From Caryophanales bacterium UBA970 (GTDB lineage: Bacteria; Bacillota_I; Bacilli_A; RFN20; CAG-826), in the NCBI GenBank assembly GCA_002292805.1, contig DBCA01000020.1, positions 13,614-26,191 on the forward strand: DNA of 12,578 nucleotides, given 5' to 3'. The translations under genes were made by a program, and so were the position numbers. A model generated the notes under the pieces. That model had not been told where the DNA came from and searched no databases. It worked only from the letters and a program-made list of their open reading frames with translations. Shown in pieces: positions 1 to 6,650 of this stretch (within the stretch, counting starts at the first letter, position 1; each line of letters starts with the position of its first letter).

Positions 1-1
1 C

Positions 2-1090
2 GGTTTGATGATCAATGCCACGACTAAACTCGAAGTGCTTGATGTTCAAAAAGCTCCTCACAAGCAACATTTACATAAAGTTAGTGTGAGTTATGGATCC
101 ATTAAAGTCGGGGATCGTGTGCGGTTAGAAATCAAAGAGGATCGTCGGCGAATCATTCAGCAACATCACTCATCTTTGCACTTACTACAATCGGCGCTTA
201 AAAAATACTTAGGTGAACACATCATCCAACAAGGGTCTTTTGTTGGTGATACCTATGCTCGCTTTGATTTTTCTCATCCGAGTAAAATAACCGATCAAGA
301 ATTAATCGCCCTTGAAGAAGATGTCAATCAACAAATCCAACAAGCATCGGCTGCGACCATTGAATATATGCCCATTGATCAAGCTCGATTAACCGGAGCA
401 ACCGCGCCGTTTGAAGAAAAATATGGTGACATTGTTCGCATCGTGACCCTCGGGCCTCGCTCAAAAGAATTTTGTGGGGGGACGCATGTCAATAACACCT
501 TAGACATTGGGATGTTCGCCATCGTCTCTGAAGAAAGCATTGCCGCAGGAACTCGACGCATGGTGGTGGTTAGTGGTGCCCCTGCTTATGCTTATTTCAA
601 ACAAAAAGAAACGATGCTAGCCCAGTTAAGAACTCAGCTAGGGGCGTCATCAACCAGAGAAATTTTTGATCGTTTAAAAGTGTTGATTCAAGAAAAAGAC
701 CAATTGAAAATAGCCTTAAACCAAGCACAAGATGGTCAAGCGGATGGGATTGCACTTTCATTATCGAATCAAATCAAAACCATGCCTATTCTCCATGGGT
801 TCTTTTATGAACCAACCCTCACCCGACCGTTGCTATTAAAAGTCATGGATCGCTTAAAGGCAAAGTTCCCTCAAGCTTTGTTCGTGATCATCGGTAAAGA
901 AGACGCAGGTTTTCCAATCGGGACCTATGTCGGTGGCGCGTTACAAACACCAACTCGAAATGCTTCCATCATCACAAAAATGATTGCTTTGGCGATGCAA
1001 GGCTCAGGTGGCGGTAAACCTGATTTAGCGTTTGGAGCAGGTAAAGTCATGGTTGATTTAACCAAAGTATGGGAAAAGATCAACCTTTGA
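2..1090 (+). CDS. alaS: Alanine--tRNA ligase, C-terminal part (5' end outside window)
   Basis: This is the C-terminal ~362 residues of alanyl-tRNA synthetase, which charges tRNA-Ala in the cytoplasm. The reading frame is open to the left edge (first full codon at base 2), so the catalytic and tRNA-recognition domains lie upstream. The part seen holds the editing domain that hydrolyses mischarged Ser/Gly-tRNA-Ala. Its zinc ligands are visible: HSSLH (H56, H60, counted from base 2) and FCGGTHV (C158, H162). The C-Ala domain follows, with a coiled-coil-like stretch around residues 200-245 and the glycine-rich GSGGGKPDLAFGAG motif near the end. About 200 residues follow CGGTH, as in full-length bacterial AlaS, so the C terminus is intact. 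It ends inside the start region of ruvX (TGA 1088-1090), so the two are translationally linked. Identification is secure. Confidence 0.97.
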   Translation, partial: GLMINATTKLEVLDVQKAPHKQHLHKVSVSYGSIKVGDRVRLEIKEDRRRIIQQHHSSLHLLQSALKKYLGEHIIQQGSFVGDTYARFDFSHPSKITDQELIALEEDVNQQIQQASAATIEYMPIDQARLTGATAPFEEKYGDIVRIVTLGPRSKEFCGGTHVNNTLDIGMFAIVSEESIAAGTRRMVVVSGAPAYAYFKQKETMLAQLRTQLGASSTREIFDRLKVLIQEKDQLKIALNQAQDGQADGIALSLSNQIKTMPILHGFFYEPTLTRPLLLKVMDRLKAKFPQALFVIIGKEDAGFPIGTYVGGALQTPTRNASIITKMIALAMQGSGGGKPDLAFGAGKVMVDLTKVWEKINL

Positions 1091-1515
1091 AACCAAAACC
1101 CCCAATCTATCTAGGATTTGATTTAGGCAGCAAATCCTTAGGCATTGCCATTCGAAATCGATTAGGCATGATTATTCCCTTGCCTGCTTGGTTTTTTCCT
1201 CGTCTTGATGAACTTCAGTTGTCAAAATTTATCCTTCGATTGATCGAAGAGCATCAAGCCAATGCCTTGGTGTTTGGGATTCCTTTCCATGCCGATGGCC
1301 GGGAAAGCGATCAAACAGCCTGGGTGCTAGGGGTGGTGGGAAGATTAAAAGCTTCTGTGACACTTCCAATCAAGACTGTGGATGAACGCTTCACGACGAT
1401 TGAAGCCAAAGAGCGCCTCCATGAATTCGGTTTACCAGAGAAAAAACAAAAAGATTACATCGATTCCGTTGCCGCTTGTATAATATTAGAGCAACATGAA
1501 AGACAACCTCGATAA
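1069..1515 (+). CDS. ruvX: RuvX/YqgF family putative pre-16S rRNA nuclease / Holliday junction resolvase
   Basis: RuvX/YqgF proteins have an RNase H-like fold; the family is linked to maturation of the 16S rRNA 5' end and historically to Holliday-junction resolution. With the ATG at 1069 the product has 148 residues, close to the usual ~140. Visible motifs are GFDLGSKSLGIAI (D18) on the first strand, VFGIPFHADG (usually VxGLPxxxDG), DERFTT (E106) and YIDSVAACIIL (D132). These give the expected acidic D-E-D triad. The start is uncertain. ATG 1069 overlaps alaS by 22 nt and has no Shine-Dalgarno. A TTG at 1087 would give 142 residues, a 4-nt TTGA overlap with the alaS stop, and a weak GGGAAAAG about 8 nt upstream. 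The next gene overlaps its 3' end by 20 nt. Confidence 0.93.
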   Translation: MGKDQPLKPKPPIYLGFDLGSKSLGIAIRNRLGMIIPLPAWFFPRLDELQLSKFILRLIEEHQANALVFGIPFHADGRESDQTAWVLGVVGRLKASVTLPIKTVDERFTTIEAKERLHEFGLPEKKQKDYIDSVAACIILEQHERQPR

Positions 1516-1774
1516 TACCTTAGAAATTGTCATGGACAATGGCAAAACAGAAATTTTCTTTATTTATTTTACCTTTATCTTTCAACATGGTAACTATGTT
1601 ATTTATTACCACCCCAAAGCTCCTGATGATCTTTATGTCAAAGCCTATGATGACATAACCTTGGCCTTGTCTGAACCAAGTGAAGATGCCCTTGCTTATG
1701 CAGAAACCATGATTGAAAACTACGAAGAAGATGATGAGGATGATGAGAAAAATGATGGTAATTTAGAGAAATAA
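1496..1774 (+). CDS. DUF1292 family protein (YrzB-like)
   Basis: A small 92-residue protein of unknown function. The N-terminal two thirds (TLEIVMDNGKTEIFF, FTFIFQHGNYVIYYHPK) match the DUF1292/YrzB pattern: a short strand with a DNG turn, then F-x-F and YVIYY strands. Members of this family are commonly encoded next to ruvX in Bacillota, and position supports the assignment as much as sequence does. The C terminus is very acidic (residues 75-87 are nearly all E/D), which is also usual for the family. The ATG at 1496 overlaps ruvX by 20 nt and has only a poor ribosome binding site, so translation is probably coupled. An in-frame ATG at 1532 also lacks a Shine-Dalgarno and would remove the first strand, so 1496 is preferred. 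No biochemical role is claimed. Confidence 0.8.
   Translation: MKDNLDNTLEIVMDNGKTEIFFIYFTFIFQHGNYVIYYHPKAPDDLYVKAYDDITLALSEPSEDALAYAETMIENYEEDDEDDEKNDGNLEK
1730..1747 (+). repeat. Tandem 9-bp repeat (two copies) in the acidic tail codons
   Basis: GATGATGAG occurs twice back to back at 1730-1738 and 1739-1747, encoding part of the acidic tail of the DUF1292 protein. The copies are in phase with codons (9 = 3 codons), so slippage would add or remove Asp/Glu residues without a frameshift. Confidence 0.75.
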
Positions 1775-1815
1775 TTGCTAAAATAAACAAGCATTCAACA
1801 ACAAGGAGCACCACC

Positions 1816-2286
1816 ATGGAAAATGAAAAAGTCCAATTAACGCGAGAAGGATATGACAAACTTAAAGCCGAATTACGTCAATTGATTGATGTCATTCGTC
1901 CTGAAGTGATTGAACAATTGGCTTATGCCCGTTCACTTGGCGATTTATCTGAAAATGCTGATTATGATGCTGCCAAAGCTAAACAAGCCGATGTTGAACA
2001 ACGTATACGCCAACTTGAAGATATTTTGTCGAATGCCAACATCGTCAACGATGTCACGGGATCAAGCAAAATTGTCAGTTTTGGTCGAACGATTAAAATT
2101 CTTCACTTAGGCAACAAAAAAGAATATACCTTTAAAATTGTTGGCACACATGAAACCAATCCAACCGATGGAACGATCAGCAATGTATCTCCATTAGGAG
2201 AAGCAATCATGGGTGGTAAGGTGAATGACAAAGTCACCGTCAAAGCCCCTAAGTCATATCAAGTACAAATCTTAAAGATCGAATAA
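1816..2286 (+). CDS. greA: Transcription elongation factor GreA
   Basis: GreA rescues backtracked RNA polymerase by inserting its coiled coil into the secondary channel and stimulating cleavage of the transcript's 3' end. The product has 156 residues, close to the family standard of 158. Residues 1-75 form the antiparallel coiled coil with the acidic tip GDLSENADYDAAK (D43 and E46, matching the catalytic D41/E44 of the E. coli protein). The C-terminal FKBP-like domain begins near residue 80 and contains TDGTISNVSPLGEAIMGGKVND, which is typical. The start is clear: AAGGAG at 1803-1808, 7 nt before ATG. It lies 41 nt after the DUF1292 gene with no terminator between them, so read-through from the alaS operon is likely. 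The transcript ends at the hairpin at 2311-2342. Confidence 0.97.
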   Translation: MENEKVQLTREGYDKLKAELRQLIDVIRPEVIEQLAYARSLGDLSENADYDAAKAKQADVEQRIRQLEDILSNANIVNDVTGSSKIVSFGRTIKILHLGNKKEYTFKIVGTHETNPTDGTISNVSPLGEAIMGGKVNDKVTVKAPKSYQVQILKIE

Positions 2287-2310
2287 TCTTTGACGCACCA
2301 TTCAACCACC

Positions 2311-2342
2311 AACCTCCCTATTCATGATTGGGAGGTTTTTTT
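2311..2342 (+). terminator. Intrinsic terminator of greA, overlapping the comEA ribosome binding site
   Basis: A perfect 8-bp stem, AACCTCCC (2311-2318) with GGGAGGTT (2330-2337), has an 11-nt loop and runs into a T tract (2336-2342). It sits 24 nt after the greA stop and has the form of a Rho-independent terminator. The 3' arm contains GGGAGG, which lies 7 nt before the comEA ATG at 2343 and is therefore also that gene's Shine-Dalgarno. RNA folded as the terminator would hide this site. Confidence 0.85.
2330..2335 (+). promoter_or_regulatory. comEA Shine-Dalgarno, sequestered in terminator stem
   Basis: GGGAGG is followed by seven T residues and ATG at 2343, an optimal 7-nt spacing. It fixes the comEA start at 2343. 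A TTG at 2328, in the same frame, lies in the hairpin loop and has no ribosome binding site of its own. Confidence 0.8.
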
Positions 2343-2873
2343 ATGTTTAAAGTCATGCTCGGCGTCTTGTTTTTTACGATCATTACCTTGGTGGTCTTTT
2401 TAAATCTTGATCCTAATATTGTCCAAACCCCAGTGAGTCAAATCAGTTCACTATCATCGGATTTTATGACTGTGGGGATTGCTGGAGAAGTGCAAAAACC
2501 CGGAACGTATATCGTGAAAAAGGATGGCACATTAAGTGATTTGATTACCTTATCAGGGGGAACATCCAGCAATGCCGATGAGGATGCGTATCAACTCACA
2601 TTACCATTGTTTGCCGGTGGGCAATTTTATATCGCACCCAAATTTGATCCTACCGATGTCTGTGGGACGAGTGAACTGATTAAAGTTGCATTAAATTCTG
2701 CGAATCGAGAAACATTGATGACGCTCTCCAACATCGGCACGAGTCTTGCCAATGCAATTGTCGAGTATCGGCAAAGCCAAGGAAACTTTACATATTTAGA
2801 ACAAATCATGGAAGTTCCAGGCATTGGCCAATCCACGTATACGCGAATCAAAAATTATATTAACAGCCTTTGA
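2343..2873 (+). CDS. comEA: ComEA, competence DNA receptor (SLBB + helix-hairpin-helix)
   Basis: ComEA is a membrane-anchored DNA-binding protein that captures incoming double-stranded DNA on the outer face of the membrane during natural transformation. The 176-residue product has an N-terminal membrane anchor (about residues 2-22). An SLBB domain follows (VGIAGEVQKPGTYIVKKDGTLSDLITLSGG, about 43-73). At the C terminus is a double helix-hairpin-helix domain (LNSANRETLMTLSNIG... MEVPGIGQSTYTRIKNYI, about 115-174), which carries the DNA-binding GIG and NIG turns. The order and length match Bacillota ComEA. The next gene is comEC, with a 4-nt overlap; comEB, which separates them in Bacillus, is absent. 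No promoter is visible between greA and comEA, so expression seems to depend on read-through of the preceding terminator or on a promoter inside greA. Confidence 0.93.
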   Translation: MFKVMLGVLFFTIITLVVFLNLDPNIVQTPVSQISSLSSDFMTVGIAGEVQKPGTYIVKKDGTLSDLITLSGGTSSNADEDAYQLTLPLFAGGQFYIAPKFDPTDVCGTSELIKVALNSANRETLMTLSNIGTSLANAIVEYRQSQGNFTYLEQIMEVPGIGQSTYTRIKNYINSL

Positions 2874-4849
2874 AATCAACTCTCTTGTTTGTTTCGGTGT
2901 TGGGATGGTCAATTGGTTTATATAGCCAGCATGGTTTCCTTGTGATCATCGCTTTAGCGATTGGGGTTTGGTTTTACCTTAAAGAACCTTCGATGATGCC
3001 GTGGTGGATTATCATCGCCTTCATTTTTTTGATGATGCAAATCATAAAACTTACGTTTACTTTTGATGAAGAAGGATTATTTTTAGTCAGAGAAAAAAGA
3101 GCAACTTGGATGTTGGTTGAACAATATTTTCACCGATATTATGTCCCATTAGATCCTTTCGTTGATGTCGAGATGGGTGACATCATCAAGCTCACCGGCT
3201 CATTAGGGGAACTGAAAATCACCACCTATGAATCGATGTTCAGTTTTAAGGATTTTCTCAACGAGCGTGGGGTGGTTTCAACGGTGGCCCCGGAATCCAT
3301 TGAAACCATCATACGTTTTCCGTTTCGATTTTCCAGCATTATCCATGAGCGCATTGATTTGCTTCATCCCAATGTACGTGATGCGGTATCGCAATGGTTA
3401 TGGAATCGAAGTCATCCCGAATCCACCATGTCGGCTTGGTTAGAACAAGTCCTTGGTGTTTCCGGTTTCGGTTTTTTTCTCCTCTGGACAACATGTCAAA
3501 CCATCGGTCAATGGTTTGGTAAGCCCCATCATGTCAGTGCGATCTTATTGATGCTATTTTTTCCTTATGTACTGTTGAATCTTCATCAATGGGGCATCAT
3601 GAGGGTTTATGGGATTGCCTTGTTGCAATGGACGTTTAAAAAAACCAGTATCCATCAACATAAAATGATGGTTCTTGCAACCTTGTCAATCTTAAACCCT
3701 TATGTATGGATTCAACCAGGTGGGCAACTTTACCTGGTGTATCAAGGTTGGCTTGGATTGATCAAACCGATGGTTTATCGTATGCCGTCGTATCAGCGTT
3801 GGTTGATGATGACAGCAATTGCCCTCGGATGGTCATGGGTCAGCAATGGCTATATAACCATCATCCAGTCGTTGCTTTTCGCACCATTGACCATGATTCA
3901 AATGATCTTGGTTCCTGGATGGATGATGTATTTATACACGGGTTGGCTGCTACCAGGACTATCCTTCCTCACTGTTGTCATCGTTGATGTCATGTTGTGG
4001 ATTCCCATCATACCTGTGATTTATCTAGGAGGGATTCCTTGGTATACGTTAAGTGTGTTGACCTTCATCCTTTTGACATTATCTTGGGTGTATACGATGC
4101 ATTTAACAATCTATGTTCAGCGCTTATTGCTCACCGTGTTGATCGTGGTGGTGCTCCACATCACTGGCATCGATCATGGATTCATTCATGAAATTCATTT
4201 TATCAATGTCGGCCAAGGGGATGCGACATTGGTGATCTCAAAAGGACAATCTTTATTGATTGATACTGGCGGGGTTCTTCGCTTTGACATCAGTCAAGAG
4301 GTGTTAATTCCATACTTTAAAAAACTAAGAATCAAACGATTAGATGCTGTCATCATTACCCATAATGATTTTGACCATAATGGCGGATTACCATCCTTGG
4401 TGAAGGCTTTCCCTGTGATCCGTGTCATCGATCAACCATTTGAATCCTTCTCACTCGGGCAATGGACCATCACCAATTATCAATACTTTTTGGATGTCTT
4501 GGTCGAAGATAACGAGCGGTCGTTGATCATCGGGATTGCCAATCCAACATGTCAGTGGTTGATCATGGGCGATGCGACTACGACAACCGAAGATTACCTG
4601 ATGGCGTTCTTCCCTGATCTTCAAGCCAAGTTTCTTCGTATCGGTCACCATGGGTCTTTAACTTCAACGTCCTCCGCGTTGCTTGATCAACTTCAACCAA
4701 GGGAAGCGATTATTTCCAATGGAGGAGCTAATCGCTATGGTCACCCTCACCCGCAAGTCCTTGAAAGACTTCAAGAAAGAAACATTCGCATTCGCCGAAC
4801 CGATCAAGAGGGGACAATCCGTTATCAAACGTGTAAAATAGGAGTATGA
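2870..4849 (+). CDS. comEC: ComEC/Rec2, competence DNA-uptake channel with metallo-beta-lactamase domain
   Basis: ComEC is the membrane channel that takes single-stranded DNA into the cytoplasm. The 659-residue product is shorter than Bacillus ComEC (~776). It has two N-terminal membrane segments (about 5-60), an OB-like DUF4131 region (about 95-150) and the multi-helix Competence domain (about 185-430). A C-terminal metallo-beta-lactamase domain (about 440-655) has FINVGQGDAT, LLIDTGG, THNDFDHNGG (H498, D500, D502, H503), MGD (567-568), HHGS and ANRYGHPHP. The metal-binding set looks complete, suggesting the nuclease-like domain is active. The helix where many ComEC proteins have SGLH reads SGFG here (198-201). 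The start is TTG at 2870, overlapping the comEA stop as TTGA; there is no Shine-Dalgarno, so translation is probably coupled. It ends in an ATGA overlap with holA. Confidence 0.93.
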   Translation: MKSTLLFVSVLGWSIGLYSQHGFLVIIALAIGVWFYLKEPSMMPWWIIIAFIFLMMQIIKLTFTFDEEGLFLVREKRATWMLVEQYFHRYYVPLDPFVDVEMGDIIKLTGSLGELKITTYESMFSFKDFLNERGVVSTVAPESIETIIRFPFRFSSIIHERIDLLHPNVRDAVSQWLWNRSHPESTMSAWLEQVLGVSGFGFFLLWTTCQTIGQWFGKPHHVSAILLMLFFPYVLLNLHQWGIMRVYGIALLQWTFKKTSIHQHKMMVLATLSILNPYVWIQPGGQLYLVYQGWLGLIKPMVYRMPSYQRWLMMTAIALGWSWVSNGYITIIQSLLFAPLTMIQMILVPGWMMYLYTGWLLPGLSFLTVVIVDVMLWIPIIPVIYLGGIPWYTLSVLTFILLTLSWVYTMHLTIYVQRLLLTVLIVVVLHITGIDHGFIHEIHFINVGQGDATLVISKGQSLLIDTGGVLRFDISQEVLIPYFKKLRIKRLDAVIITHNDFDHNGGLPSLVKAFPVIRVIDQPFESFSLGQWTITNYQYFLDVLVEDNERSLIIGIANPTCQWLIMGDATTTTEDYLMAFFPDLQAKFLRIGHHGSLTSTSSALLDQLQPREAIISNGGANRYGHPHPQVLERLQERNIRIRRTDQEGTIRYQTCKIGV

Positions 4850-5805
4850 TTCAGTTAATTTCTTCTCCTTCGTTTCAACGCATTCAACACCAATTACAAT
4901 CGGTGTTGAAGACCCTTGATCCATCGACTTTGATTGAGAAAGTTGATGCTTCCAGTGTTCCGATTGACGAGTGGATGAAAGACATCCATCAAACAAGTTT
5001 ATTTTCTTCTGCGAAAGTGACTTTAATTTATCAAGCTTCTATCTTTGGTAAATCTGGAAGAACGTCCTTAGGCAAACAACAAAGCGAATCAGACCTATTA
5101 GCGTTTCTAAGTGAAGATCACCCTGACCTTCATGTCATCTTTGTATACGAAGGAGACATCGATGAACGACTTGCTGCGGTGAAAGCAATCAAGAAACATC
5201 ATCAATGGACCGATTTACCTTTACCTAGCAAAGACGAATGGGTAGGGTTCATGGATTCATGGCAACGTGAACTTCATGCTCAGTTATCACCAAAAGCATC
5301 AGCAAGGTTTATCTTATCCACGTACCCTGATGTGGATCGTGCATATCAAGAATTAAAAAAATTAAGTGTTTATGGGGCCACCATTGACGAAGCAACGGTG
5401 ATTGAACTGATTAAACCTAATCTTGAAGAGAATGTGTTTGAACTTACCAACCAACTGATGTCAGAAAATATTAAACAAGCCTTAAAGATTTACCGCGATT
5501 TCACCACCCTTCAAGTGGAACCAACCTTATTAATTAGTCTTCTTGGAAAACATTTTCAGTTGTTTGCCAAAGTGGTCCATCTTAGTGGCCAAGGCAAAGA
5601 TAGTTACGCGATTAGCCAATTGATCAAAATTCATGAGTATCGCGTTCGGTTGATGATTCAAGGGAAAAAACGATTTCCCTTAACACGAATTCATCGCATC
5701 CTCTTAAGTTTGGATGCCTTGGATATGACCATTAAAAAAGGCCTTCAAGATAAAGTCGAAGGCCTCAGTTGGTGGATTGTGAATTTTACCGACGCTATTT
5801 CTTAA
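4846..5805 (+). CDS. holA: DNA polymerase III, delta subunit
   Basis: HolA is the delta subunit of the clamp loader and opens the beta sliding clamp so that it can be placed on DNA. The 319-residue length is usual (~330-345 in Bacillota, so slightly short). The N-terminal AAA+-like region is divergent, lacks a Walker A motif as expected for delta, and begins directly with the first strand (MIQLISS). The C-terminal collar region is the clearest evidence: LEENVFELTNQLM, then PTLLISLLGKHFQLFAKVVHL, and HEYRVRLMIQ. Its place behind comEC is the common Bacillota order. ATG overlaps the comEC TGA by 4 nt; the GGAG at 4841-4844 is only 1 nt from ATG, too close to act normally, so coupling is likely. 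The last 11 nt overlap the 3' end of aguB on the other strand. Confidence 0.9.
   Translation: MIQLISSPSFQRIQHQLQSVLKTLDPSTLIEKVDASSVPIDEWMKDIHQTSLFSSAKVTLIYQASIFGKSGRTSLGKQQSESDLLAFLSEDHPDLHVIFVYEGDIDERLAAVKAIKKHHQWTDLPLPSKDEWVGFMDSWQRELHAQLSPKASARFILSTYPDVDRAYQELKKLSVYGATIDEATVIELIKPNLEENVFELTNQLMSENIKQALKIYRDFTTLQVEPTLLISLLGKHFQLFAKVVHLSGQGKDSYAISQLIKIHEYRVRLMIQGKKRFPLTRIHRILLSLDALDMTIKKGLQDKVEGLSWWIVNFTDAIS
5734..5765 (-). terminator. Intrinsic terminator for the aguA-aguB transcript, inside holA
   Basis: Read on the minus strand, AGGCCTTC (5765-5758) pairs perfectly with GAAGGCCT (5746-5739) across an 11-nt loop and is followed by six T residues (5739-5734). It begins 30 nt past the aguB stop. 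On the plus strand these bases are holA codons, and the plus-strand hairpin has no T tract, so it works in one direction only. Confidence 0.78.
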
Positions 5806-6649
5806 GTAAGCGTTGGTACATCCCAGGTCGTCGGTCACGGAAAACGCCCCAAGAGTAACGCATTTTTTCAATCGCCTTGACATCAAAGGATTGACTAATG
5901 ATGCCCGTGGAGGTTCGATCCATTTGTTTCAGAATAACCCCTTGATGATTACTGATAAAACTCGTGCCATAAAAGGTCATCGTGTGCTTGCCATACGATT
6001 CAATGCCAATACGATTGCTGGCCACGACCGGAATTAAGTTTGCCGCAGCGTGACCGATCATCGTGTTTTGCCAATGAATTTGTGAATCAATCGGCAGGGT
6101 TGGTTCTGAGCCAATTGCCGTAGGATAAAGAAGAAGTTCTGCGCCTTCTAAGGCTAAAATACGAGCAACCTCTGGGAACCATTGGTCCCAGCAAATCGCA
6201 ACCCCAATCTTGCCAAATTGAGTTTGAAAGACTTGTAAGGGCGTATCTCCAGGGGTAAAGTAGAATTTTTCTTGATACGATTCACCAGTAGGAATATGCA
6301 TTTTCCGGTATTGACCTAAGATCGTTCCATCGGCATCAATGATGGCAATGGAGTTATAAAAGACATTGTTGGCGCGTTCAAAATAGGAAATGGGTAAGAC
6401 CACATGAAGAGATTTGGCCAAGGCTTGAAAATAAATTAAATCTTGATTCTTTTCAAAAGGACGGGCAAGGTCAAAATGGTCGTAATTTTCCACTTGGCAA
6501 AAATATTTCCCCATGAAAAGTTCTGGAAGTAGAATAATGTTAGAACCAGCAGCAGCGGCTTGTTTGACGAGGGTGGTGGCAAGGTCGATATTCTTGTTGC
6601 GGGCTTCTGACATCGACATTTGGATGGCACTGACGGTGACCAACTTCAT
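5795..6649 (-). CDS. aguB: N-carbamoylputrescine amidase
   Basis: This nitrilase-superfamily hydrolase converts N-carbamoylputrescine to putrescine, CO2 and ammonia, the last step from agmatine to putrescine. The start chosen is ATG 6649-6647, giving 284 residues; AAAAGGAG at 6666-6659 is 9 nt upstream. A longer in-frame reading to 6727 would run back into aguA and is not supported. The Glu-Lys-Cys triad is visible: LLPELF (E43), YRKMHIP (K116) and GVAICWDQWFPE (C153). SYQEKFYFTPGD and FGKIGVAICWDQWFPEVAR are typical of the AguB branch, and the length is right. It starts 1 nt after the aguA stop, so the pair is translated together, and partnership with aguA makes the substrate assignment firm. 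Its 3' end overlaps holA tail to tail. Confidence 0.94.
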   Translation of the reverse strand: MKLVTVSAIQMSMSEARNKNIDLATTLVKQAAAAGSNIILLPELFMGKYFCQVENYDHFDLARPFEKNQDLIYFQALAKSLHVVLPISYFERANNVFYNSIAIIDADGTILGQYRKMHIPTGESYQEKFYFTPGDTPLQVFQTQFGKIGVAICWDQWFPEVARILALEGAELLLYPTAIGSEPTLPIDSQIHWQNTMIGHAAANLIPVVASNRIGIESYGKHTMTFYGTSFISNHQGVILKQMDRTSTGIISQSFDVKAIEKMRYSWGVFRDRRPGMYQRLLKK

Positions 6650-6650
6650 G

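Noticed and set aside
1479..1484. Perfect TATAAT inside the ruvX 3' end as an internal promoter for the DUF1292 gene and greA
   Set aside because: No acceptable -35 box is found 16-18 nt upstream (best is TTACAT) and the extended TGn is not in register. It may be chance in AT-rich coding sequence.
2328..2342. TTG at 2328 as the comEA start
   Set aside because: It lies in the terminator loop with no upstream ribosome binding site, whereas ATG 2343 has GGGAGG at ideal spacing.
4664..4996. 110-codon minus-strand open frame across the comEC/holA junction
   Set aside because: It is antisense to two well-supported genes, resembles no family I recognise and has no ribosome binding site; a shadow of the plus-strand coding bias.
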